In this document: positions 27,086 through 34,291 of the stretch, one piece after another
How the letters are laid out: every line of letters begins with the position of its first letter
How positions within the stretch are numbered: position 1 is the first letter of the stretch
DNA from: an uncultured Eubacterium sp.
GTDB lineage: Bacteria; Bacillota; Clostridia; Lachnospirales; Lachnospiraceae
NCBI GenBank assembly: GCA_905236735.1
Contig: CAJOOU010000082.1
Coordinates: 1 to 34,291 of the forward strand
Direction of reading: 5' to 3'
DNA: 34,291 bases
Made by a program: the position numbers and the translations under genes
Notes under the pieces: generated by a model
Databases searched by the model: none
What the model was told of the DNA's origin: nothing
Seen by the model: the letters and a program-made list of their open reading frames with translations, nothing else

Positions 27086-29200
27086 GTGGCGAAAGTAAAA
27101 ATTTTCGTTGACGGAACAGAAATTGAAGCGGAAGAGGGACAGAATGTCCTGAGAGCTGCACTTGGCGCAGGTATTTATATTCCGCATTTATGTTCACACC
27201 CGGACCTCGAAAGCAGAGGCGGATGTAAACTTTGCGTTGTTAATGTCGAAGGCATGGAAGGTGCTCAGACATCATGTACAACCATTGTTAAAGAAGGCAT
27301 GAAGATTACAACAAAGGGCGCTCGCTTAGAGCAGATACGCCGTGTTGCAATGGAACTTATGCTTGCGGGACACCCACATGATTGTACATCATGTAAGATG
27401 TACCTTAAATGTGAGCTTCAGGCTATGATGCAGGTAACAAACGCGGTTGCCGGTCGTATGCGTGAGGTTACAAAAACAACGACTCGTATCAATACAAACA
27501 ATCCTCTCAATGTTCGTGAGATGGAAAGATGTATAGCCTGCGGAAGATGTATCAGAGTATGTAAGGATGTCCGCGGAGTAGGCGTTTACCAGCTTAATAA
27601 AACCAATACCAATTATGAGGTCTATGTTGGTACAGAGGGAGACAAGTCCCTTATGGATTCGGATTGTGCATTCTGCGGAGCATGTATCGAAGTCTGTCCT
27701 ACAGGCGCTCTTCAGGATATGGAAGGAGTATTCAGAACCGATATTCCGAGAAGCGAAGCTCTTATCCCATGTAGCGCACAGTGCCCGGCTCACATTGATA
27801 TACCGGAATACATCAGACTTGTTAAAGAAGGAAAGCCTTCAGAAGCTCTTGCTGTTATCCGTGAGAAGGTACCTTTCCCACACTCACTCGGAAAGGTATG
27901 CGTAAGAAGCTGTGAGGGCGCTTGTAAGAGGACGGCTTTAAATGATCCTCTTTCAATCAGAAACCTTAAGAGATATGCAGCAGAGCATGGTGATGCAATG
28001 CTCTGGCAGAAGAATTCCGTTCAGAAACCGGATACGGGCAAGAAGGTCGTTGTTGTAGGTGCAGGCCCGACAGGTCTTACGGCTGCATTCTATTTAAGAA
28101 AACAGGGACATGATGTTACCGTATACGACAGAAACGAATATGCCGGAGGATATATGGAATATGGTATTCCGATGTATCGTCTTTCACATGATGATGTACA
28201 GGAAGAGGTAAAATACATCACAGATACCGGCGTTAATCTTGTTACAAATCACAAGGTTAATAATATAGATGAGCTTAAGAAAGAAGGCTTTGATGCTATT
28301 GTTCTTGCAATGGGTACCATAGCCGGTAAGGATGCCGTTATTCCGGGAAGAGAAAACGGTCATACCACAAGAGCGGTTGAATTCCTTCATAAGATTGCCG
28401 CAGGCGAGCAGGATGAAAATGTTCATGAAGGTGCTAAGGTTATTGTCCTCGGCGGCGGTAATGTTGCCTTTGATGCTGCCAGAACATCTGCAAAGCTCGG
28501 CGCTCATGTTGAACTTTTCTGCCTTGAGCAGAGAAAGGACATGCTTGCTGATGATGAGGAAATCGAGCAGGCACAGGAAGAAGGCGTGGTTGTTCATGAC
28601 GGAACCACCAACCTCGAACTTGTTGGAAATACCGACAAACTTGAAGGTTTAAGATATGCTAAAATCAACAGCTTCAAGTTCGGACCAAACGGACTTGAGG
28701 TAGATATGGTTGAGGGCTCTGAGGCAGTTTGCGAGGGTGATTACATTATCTTTGCAATGGGTCAGAAAGCTGACTTTGAAGGCTTTGGAATTGAGACCAA
28801 TAAATTCGGATTCCCTGTAATGGAAGGCGAACATACACTTCCTATGGAAGGTGTATTTGCGGCCGGTGATTGCATCACAGGAACAAAATCTGTTATACAG
28901 GGTATTGCCGGAGGTAGAGAAACAGCCATTGAAGTAGATAAATATCTTGGCGGAGACGGTGATATCTCAGAGAATCTTTATGAAAGAGAAGCTCATAATC
29001 CGAATCTCGGACTCAGAGAAGGCTTTAATAAGATTCCGAGAGAAGAACTTACCGTTACACCTCTCGCAGAAAGAGCACGCACCTTTAATGCAGTTGAAGC
29101 TGGCTTTACTGAAGAGCAGGCACATTGCGAGTCAGGCAGATGTCTCCAGTGTGATTTGAGATGCGATCTTCAGAGAGTTAAGATGTGGACTGAGTACTAA
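27086..29200 (+). CDS. Fusion of NuoG/HydA-type Fe-S module ([2Fe-2S], His-Cys3, 2x[4Fe-4S]) with NfnB/GltD-like NAD(P)-dependent flavoprotein
   Basis: HLCSHPDLESRGGCKLCVV and SC; HPHDCTSCKMYLKC; CIACGRCIRVC and CAFCGACIEVCP; CSAQCPAHIDIPEYI; GAGPTGLTAAFYL; GGYMEYGIPMYRL; GGGNVAFDAARTSAKLGA; GTG start with aaggagg RBS. Confidence 0.93.
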   Translation: MAKVKIFVDGTEIEAEEGQNVLRAALGAGIYIPHLCSHPDLESRGGCKLCVVNVEGMEGAQTSCTTIVKEGMKITTKGARLEQIRRVAMELMLAGHPHDCTSCKMYLKCELQAMMQVTNAVAGRMREVTKTTTRINTNNPLNVREMERCIACGRCIRVCKDVRGVGVYQLNKTNTNYEVYVGTEGDKSLMDSDCAFCGACIEVCPTGALQDMEGVFRTDIPRSEALIPCSAQCPAHIDIPEYIRLVKEGKPSEALAVIREKVPFPHSLGKVCVRSCEGACKRTALNDPLSIRNLKRYAAEHGDAMLWQKNSVQKPDTGKKVVVVGAGPTGLTAAFYLRKQGHDVTVYDRNEYAGGYMEYGIPMYRLSHDDVQEEVKYITDTGVNLVTNHKVNNIDELKKEGFDAIVLAMGTIAGKDAVIPGRENGHTTRAVEFLHKIAAGEQDENVHEGAKVIVLGGGNVAFDAARTSAKLGAHVELFCLEQRKDMLADDEEIEQAQEEGVVVHDGTTNLELVGNTDKLEGLRYAKINSFKFGPNGLEVDMVEGSEAVCEGDYIIFAMGQKADFEGFGIETNKFGFPVMEGEHTLPMEGVFAAGDCITGTKSVIQGIAGGRETAIEVDKYLGGDGDISENLYEREAHNPNLGLREGFNKIPREELTVTPLAERARTFNAVEAGFTEEQAHCESGRCLQCDLRCDLQRVKMWTEY

Positions 29201-29218
29201 AATAAGGAGGTGCGGAAA

Positions 29219-29884
29219 ATGGAAAAAATATGTAATGTAACTGATGAATCTTTAAAAGATTTAATAGAACTCGCAGGAAAGGCCGGATCGGATACCGGCG
29301 TATGTCCTGTAGAAACTGCCTTCCTTATAGCAGAGAAGTCAATTAAGATGACCTGCGGCAAGGGTGTAATGTGCAGAGACGGTCTCAGACAGTTTTATCT
29401 CATACTCGAAGATATTACAAACGGTCGAGGCAAGAATGAAGATATAGAGCTTCTTCTGGAACTTTGCGGTGTTATCAAGGAATGCGCTGATTGTGATCTT
29501 TCATATACATGCGCAGAGCAGATTGAAAAGCTTATAAATGAGCATATGGAAGACTTTGAACTCCATATCAAGAGAAAAAGCTGTAAGAATCTCATTTGTC
29601 CGGGATGTCATACGGTACATATCGATGCATCGAAGTGTACAGGTTCCGGAGAATGTATCAAGGTATGCCCTGCTGATGCCATAAAGGGCGGTGCCGGACT
29701 TTTCAGTGTTATCGTTCAGTCCAAGTGCACGGCCTGCAATAAGTGTATAGAGGTCTGCGGCGCAGGTGCCATTAAAGGCGCAGGTGCGGTTAAACCTCAG
29801 GGACCTACGGAACCGGCTGCAGTTGGTTCGTGGGGAGCAGGTGCCGGCGGAGAAGGCGGAGGAAGAAGACGCCGCCGCGGATAA
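29219..29884 (+). CDS. Short Fe-S protein resembling the NuoF/HydB C-terminal domain plus two ferredoxin-like motifs and an Arg/Gly-rich tail
   Basis: CGKGVMCRDGLRQFYLILEDITNGRGKNEDIELL (cf. NuoF CGKCxPCREG region); CTGSGECIKVCP and CTACNKCIEVCG; C-terminus GGEGGGRRRRRG. Start taken as ATG 29219 (MEKICNV) after the aaggagg RBS. Confidence 0.85.
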   Translation: MEKICNVTDESLKDLIELAGKAGSDTGVCPVETAFLIAEKSIKMTCGKGVMCRDGLRQFYLILEDITNGRGKNEDIELLLELCGVIKECADCDLSYTCAEQIEKLINEHMEDFELHIKRKSCKNLICPGCHTVHIDASKCTGSGECIKVCPADAIKGGAGLFSVIVQSKCTACNKCIEVCGAGAIKGAGAVKPQGPTEPAAVGSWGAGAGGEGGGRRRRRG

Positions 29885-29910
29885 CCTTACAAATACAAAT
29901 ATATTGTTTA

Positions 29911-29949
29911 AAATACTCCCGTTTGTCATATTGGCAAACGGGAGTATTT
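29911..29949. terminator. Perfect 15-bp inverted repeat, probable terminator of the Fe-S operon
   Basis: AAATACTCCCGTTTG-tcatattgg-CAAACGGGAGTATTT. Weak U-tract in the + direction. Confidence 0.7.
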
Positions 29950-29965
29950 GTGTGATAATATCACT

Positions 29966-30505
29966 ATGGGAAACAGCAAATCAAGAGGACTGAGGGGAAG
30001 TATCCTCGAGGCCATTATTAACGAAACAAATGCAGAATATCAAAGCAGTGGTCTTTCTGTCATACAGAAGGTTCCAACGCCCATTACCCCTGTGGAAATA
30101 GACAGCACAAGCAGGCATATTACCCTTGCATACTTTGACAAGAAAAGTACTGTCGATTATATAGGCGTTGTACAGGGCATACCTGTATGTTTTGATGCCA
30201 AGGAGTCTGCATCTGATACATTTCCGCTGCAGAATATCCATAAGCACCAGATGCAGTTTATGGAAGACTTTGAAAAGCAGGATGGAATATCCTTCTTTAT
30301 TCTGTATTTTACGCAGCGGGATATTTATTACTATCTCAGATTTGAAGAAGCAGCAGGGTTCTGGAACAGGATGCTTGAAGGCGGAAGGAAGAGTTTCAGA
30401 CTCGAAGAGCTTGATGAAGAGTTTTTTTTCAGTAGTGAAAACAGTATTTTTCTGCCGTATCTTGAGATGTTGCAGAAGGATTTAGACAGAAGAAAGCAGG
30501 GTTGA
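29966..30505 (+). CDS. recU: Holliday junction resolvase RecU
   Basis: SRGLRGSILEAIINETNAEYQ; IQKVPTPITPVEID; STVDYIGVVQGIPVCFDAKES; LQNIHKHQMQFM. Confidence 0.9.
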   Translation: MGNSKSRGLRGSILEAIINETNAEYQSSGLSVIQKVPTPITPVEIDSTSRHITLAYFDKKSTVDYIGVVQGIPVCFDAKESASDTFPLQNIHKHQMQFMEDFEKQDGISFFILYFTQRDIYYYLRFEEAAGFWNRMLEGGRKSFRLEELDEEFFFSSENSIFLPYLEMLQKDLDRRKQG

Positions 30506-30562
30506 CTTTAGTACGCTAATATGCTACCATACTACTACGAAAAAGTGATGGATGAGGTGTAT

Positions 30563-31753
30563 ATGAAAGACAGATTGTTACACACACCTGAAGGTGTAAG
30601 GGATATCTACGGAAAAGAATTTGAAAAAAAGATTATTATGGAGGAAAGACTTCATAATATAATCAGAATGTACGGATACAAACCTATTCAAACGCCATCG
30701 TTTGAATTTTTTGATGTGTTTGGCAGGGATATTGGTACAACCCCTTCTAAGGATTTATATAAGTTTTTTGACAGAGAGGGCAATACCCTTGTGCTGCGTC
30801 CGGATATTACTCCTTCCATAGCAAGGGCGGCGGCTAAATACTATATGGAGGAGACAAGACCATTGAGGTTTTCTTATGTCGGTAATACCTTTATAAACAA
30901 TTCCTCTTATCAGGGCAGATTAAAAGAGACTACCCAGATAGGAGCTGAGCTGATAAATGACAATTCGGTAGATGCTGATGCCGAGATGATAGCAATTACC
31001 TGTGAATGTTTCTTAAAGGCAGGTCTAAACGATTTCCAGATTAGTGTAGGCCATGTTGATTTTTTGCGCAGGGTTTGCGAGATGGGTGGAATTGATAAAA
31101 AAGACGGAAGTATTATCAGGGATCTTATATCCATAAAGAATTATTTCGGTGCCGAGGAATACGCATCCACCCTTAATGTTTCGGAAGAGACCATAGCAAT
31201 ATTTAAGATGCTTCCTTCTTTTAACGGTGGAATAGAGATGCTTGCAAAGGCACGCAACTTTGTTATGAACAATGAGATGGCTTTAAAGGCTATTGACAGA
31301 CTCGAGGAACTTTACGAGGTGCTTTCATACTACGGCTGCGAAAAATATGTGACATTTGACCTCAGTTTCTTAAGTCCTTATGATTATTATTCCGGCATTA
31401 TTTTTGACGGATATACTTTCGGAAGCGGACAGGCTATAGCAAAGGGCGGCAGGTATGACAATCTGGTAGGGTATTTTGGAAAGGATGCACCTGCAGTCGG
31501 TTTTGTAATCATGATTGATGACCTTATGACCGCCGTTTCGAGACAGAAAATTGATATACCTATCAATGAAAAAAAAGTTTTGCTTTTATATTGTGAGGAA
31601 AAGAAAAAGGCTGCTGTCGAAAGAGCAAAGAATTTAAGGGATTTTGGCAGTTATGTAGAGATGATGAAGATTGACAAATCTATCACCAAAGCGCAATACG
31701 ACGAGTATGCCAGGCATCATTCCATAAACGAAATTATAGCTATGGGTGAGTAG
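30563..31753 (+). CDS. hisZ: ATP phosphoribosyltransferase regulatory subunit HisZ
   Basis: LLHTPEGVRDIYGKEFEKK; LVLRPDITPSIAR; YYSGIIFDGYTFGSGQAIAKGGRYDNL. ATG 30563 follows gatgaggtgt; the longer ORF starts at 30521. Confidence 0.92.
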   Translation: MKDRLLHTPEGVRDIYGKEFEKKIIMEERLHNIIRMYGYKPIQTPSFEFFDVFGRDIGTTPSKDLYKFFDREGNTLVLRPDITPSIARAAAKYYMEETRPLRFSYVGNTFINNSSYQGRLKETTQIGAELINDNSVDADAEMIAITCECFLKAGLNDFQISVGHVDFLRRVCEMGGIDKKDGSIIRDLISIKNYFGAEEYASTLNVSEETIAIFKMLPSFNGGIEMLAKARNFVMNNEMALKAIDRLEELYEVLSYYGCEKYVTFDLSFLSPYDYYSGIIFDGYTFGSGQAIAKGGRYDNLVGYFGKDAPAVGFVIMIDDLMTAVSRQKIDIPINEKKVLLLYCEEKKKAAVERAKNLRDFGSYVEMMKIDKSITKAQYDEYARHHSINEIIAMGE

Positions 31754-31765
31754 AAGGAGATTATA

Positions 31766-32425
31766 ATGCGTTATTTGACATTTGCACTGACTAAGGGCAG
31801 GCTGGCTGACAAAACAATGGAGCTTTTAAACAAGGCCGGCATTACCTGCCGCGAAATGCAGGATAAAAATACCAGAAAACTTATATTTGTTAATGAAGAC
31901 CTCAAGATGAAATTCTTTCTTTCAAAGGGGCCGGATGTTCCGACCTATGTGGAATACGGAGCCGCCGACATAGGAATAGTCGGAAAAGATACAATTATGG
32001 AAGAGGGCAGAAACATTTATGAGGTGCTCGACCTTGGGTTCGGCAAGTGCAGGATGTGTGTCTGTGGACCGCAGGAAGCCCGGGAATGCTTAAAGCATCA
32101 TGAGCTCATAAGGGTTGCAACAAAGTATCCCAATATTGCAAAGGACTATTTTTACAACAAAAAGAATCAGACGGTTGAAATAATAAAGCTTAACGGTTCA
32201 ATTGAACTTGCGCCTATAGTCGGACTTTCAGAGGTTATTGTTGATATTGTCGAAACCGGCTCTACTCTCCGGGAAAACGGACTTACCGTACTTGAGGAGG
32301 TTTGCCCGCTTTCGGCGAGAATGGTGGTTAACCAGGTCAGCATGAGGATGGAAAACCAAAGAATTACGGAACTTATTACCAGTGTGAACAAGGTACTTAA
32401 AGAAGAAAGGGATATTATTCTATGA
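31766..32425 (+). CDS. hisG: ATP phosphoribosyltransferase
   Basis: LTFALTKGRLADKTMELL; YGAADIGIVGKD; VDIVETGSTLRENGL. Confidence 0.95.
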   Translation: MRYLTFALTKGRLADKTMELLNKAGITCREMQDKNTRKLIFVNEDLKMKFFLSKGPDVPTYVEYGAADIGIVGKDTIMEEGRNIYEVLDLGFGKCRMCVCGPQEARECLKHHELIRVATKYPNIAKDYFYNKKNQTVEIIKLNGSIELAPIVGLSEVIVDIVETGSTLRENGLTVLEEVCPLSARMVVNQVSMRMENQRITELITSVNKVLKEERDIIL

Positions 32426-33711
32426 AAACGGTTAATCTTGATAAAGAAAGTAAAAAGGATCTGCTTGAAAAACTTCTTAAAAGAAGCCCATCGAGTTATG
32501 GGGATTTTGAAGAAAAGGTAGGTAAAATAGTAAATGATGTCAGAAACCGCAGAGATGAGGCGATTTTTGACTATACCAGGCAGTTTGACGGAGCTGATAT
32601 TTCAAAGGATAACATTCTTGTTACCGAAGAGGAAATAAAGGAAGCTTATGACAAAATAGACAAAGAACTTCTTGAGGTCATGAGGAAGGCTCTCAAAAAC
32701 ATCAGGGAGTTTCACGAAAAACAGCGCATGAACAGCTGGTTTGATGCCAAGGGAGACGGAAGCATTCTCGGGCAGAAGATTACTCCGCTCGGCAGAGTCG
32801 GGGTATATGTTCCGGGAGGAAAGGCTGTGTATCCGTCATCTGTTCTTATGAATATACTTCCGGCAAAGGTGGCCGGAGTCGAAGAAATAATAATGACTAC
32901 ACCTCCGGGAAAAGACGGCAAAATCTGTGAGACAACACTGGTCGCCGCCAAAGAAGCAGGGGCTGATAAGATATTCAAGGTTGGCGGAGCTCAGGCTGTG
33001 GCTGCTATGGCTTTCGGAACCGAAAGCATACCCAAGACGGACAAGATAGTAGGACCGGGCAATATTTATGTGGCTCTCGCTAAAAAGGCGGTTTACGGAC
33101 ATGTTAGTATAGATTCTATTGCAGGGCCGAGTGAAATCCTTGTTCTTGCGGACGAAACTGCAAATCCTAGATTTGTTGCAGCGGATTTACTTTCCCAGGC
33201 TGAACATGATGAGATGGCATCGGCAATTCTTATTACAACAAGTAAAAAGATAGCTGATGAGGTTTCAAGGGAAATCGATGGCTTTTTAAAGGTACTTTCA
33301 AGGAAGGATATTATCTCAAAGTCCCTTGATAATTATGGATATATCCTTATAGCAGATAATATGGATGATGCTATTGATGCAGTAAATGAGATAGCTTCGG
33401 AGCATCTTGAAATTGTGACAAAAGATCCGTGGCTTACAATGACAAAGGTTAAAAATGCCGGAGCCATGTTCCTCGGAACTTATTCAAGCGAACCTCTCGG
33501 AGATTATTTTGCCGGTCCTAACCATGTACTTCCGACAAACGGAACGGCAAAATTCTTCTCGCCGCTTTCGGTTGATGATTTTATTAAGAAATCAAGTGTG
33601 ATATCATATTCTGAGGAAGCATTAAGAAAGGTACACAAAGATATTATCAAATTTGCACAGTCAGAGCAGCTGACTGCTCACGCGAATTCAATTCAGGTCA
33701 GATTTGAATAG
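32422..33711 (+). CDS. hisD: Histidinol dehydrogenase
   Basis: GRVGVYVPGGKAVYPSSVLMNILPAKVAG; VGGAQAVAAMAFGT; IAGPSEILVLAD; SQAEHDEMA; GPNHVLPT. Confidence 0.96.
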   Translation: MKTVNLDKESKKDLLEKLLKRSPSSYGDFEEKVGKIVNDVRNRRDEAIFDYTRQFDGADISKDNILVTEEEIKEAYDKIDKELLEVMRKALKNIREFHEKQRMNSWFDAKGDGSILGQKITPLGRVGVYVPGGKAVYPSSVLMNILPAKVAGVEEIIMTTPPGKDGKICETTLVAAKEAGADKIFKVGGAQAVAAMAFGTESIPKTDKIVGPGNIYVALAKKAVYGHVSIDSIAGPSEILVLADETANPRFVAADLLSQAEHDEMASAILITTSKKIADEVSREIDGFLKVLSRKDIISKSLDNYGYILIADNMDDAIDAVNEIASEHLEIVTKDPWLTMTKVKNAGAMFLGTYSSEPLGDYFAGPNHVLPTNGTAKFFSPLSVDDFIKKSSVISYSEEALRKVHKDIIKFAQSEQLTAHANSIQVRFE

Positions 33712-33731
33712 TATTGGAAGGAGGAAGTGTG

Positions 33732-34291
33732 ATGGCAAGAATAGGTGATGTTCAGAGAAATACGGCTGAGACAAAGATAACCTGCAGTCTGAATATTGAC
33801 GGCAGCGGAGATGCAAACATAGATACAGGCATAGGTTTTTTTGACCATATGCTCATAAGTTTTGCAAAGCACGGTCTTTTCGATTTGGATTTGAAGGCAG
33901 ACGGAGACCTTATAGTTGACTGTCATCATACTGTTGAGGATACGGGGATAGTCATAGGTACGGCTATTAAACGCGCCCTCGGAGACAAGGGAGGAATCAA
34001 AAGGTACGGAAACGCAATACTGCCTATGGATGAGTCACTGGCCTTATGCGCCATTGATTTATCGGGCCGTCCGTATCTTGTTTTTGATGCGGAGTTTCCT
34101 ATGGAGAGGGTAGGATATTTTGACAGCGAAATGGTAAAGGAATTCTTTTATGCCATCAGTTATTCGTGCGGAATGAATCTGCATATCAAAATGATAAACA
34201 GCGGAAACACACATCATATGATTGAAGCTATATTCAAGGCGTTTGCGAAGGCGCTTGATGAAGCTACGGTTTTTGATGAAAGAATAAAGGG
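33732..34291 (+). CDS. hisB: Imidazoleglycerol-phosphate dehydratase (3' truncated by window edge)
   Basis: Own translation from ATG 33732: MARIGDVQRNTAETKITCSLNIDG...GIGFFDHMLISFAKHG...DCHHTVEDTGIVIGTAI...NTHHMIEAIFKA. Absent from the ORF track because it runs off the end. Confidence 0.95.
   Translation, partial: MARIGDVQRNTAETKITCSLNIDGSGDANIDTGIGFFDHMLISFAKHGLFDLDLKADGDLIVDCHHTVEDTGIVIGTAIKRALGDKGGIKRYGNAILPMDESLALCAIDLSGRPYLVFDAEFPMERVGYFDSEMVKEFFYAISYSCGMNLHIKMINSGNTHHMIEAIFKAFAKALDEATVFDERIK

Noticed and set aside
27389-27793. 134-aa minus-strand Cys/Thr-rich ORF
   Set aside because: Antisense to the conserved Fe-S cluster motifs of the 27086 fusion protein.
30503-30562. Possible T-box or histidine-responsive leader before hisZ
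   Set aside because: The interval from recU to hisZ is under 60 bp, with only a possible TTGACT-17-TACCAT promoter; no T-box core sequence or terminator/antiterminator pair visible.

Overview
The window looks like a chromosomal segment of a low-to-mid GC Firmicute, probably Lachnospiraceae-like judging from gene content and order. I see no CRISPR array, tRNA, rRNA, IS element or prophage. Most of it is core genome: a 5'-truncated [FeFe]-hydrogenase, NUDIX, DUF2953, GerW-like, rpmB, Asp23, a FakA/YloV-like DAK2 protein, recG, rqcH, yicC, gmk, rpoZ, rimO, pgsA, rsmD, coaD, pepD, an RluA-family gene, recU, and hisZ-hisG-hisD-hisB' (truncated at the window end). Parts worth a second look: (1) a translationally coupled pair of hybrid histidine kinases, the second with a complete N-terminal DegV (FakB-like fatty-acid-binding) domain fused to TM-HisKA-HATPase-REC-HPt; (2) a two-gene redox module made of a NuoG/HydA-type Fe-S front end fused to an NfnB/GltD-like flavoprotein, plus a short HydB/NuoF C-terminal-like Fe-S protein with no FMN/NADH domain, two lost cluster cysteines and an Arg/Gly tail, resembling a stripped-down Nfn/Stn-type complex; (3) a yybP-ykoY-like (Mn2+) riboswitch candidate with a mutually exclusive terminator upstream of a CaCA antiporter and a UPF0016/TMEM165-type Mn exporter; (4) several promoter-architecture oddities, including a shared palindromic -35 between divergent promoters and a predicted leaderless recU. 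All calls were made by eye from the sequence and supplied ORFs; no database search was run.
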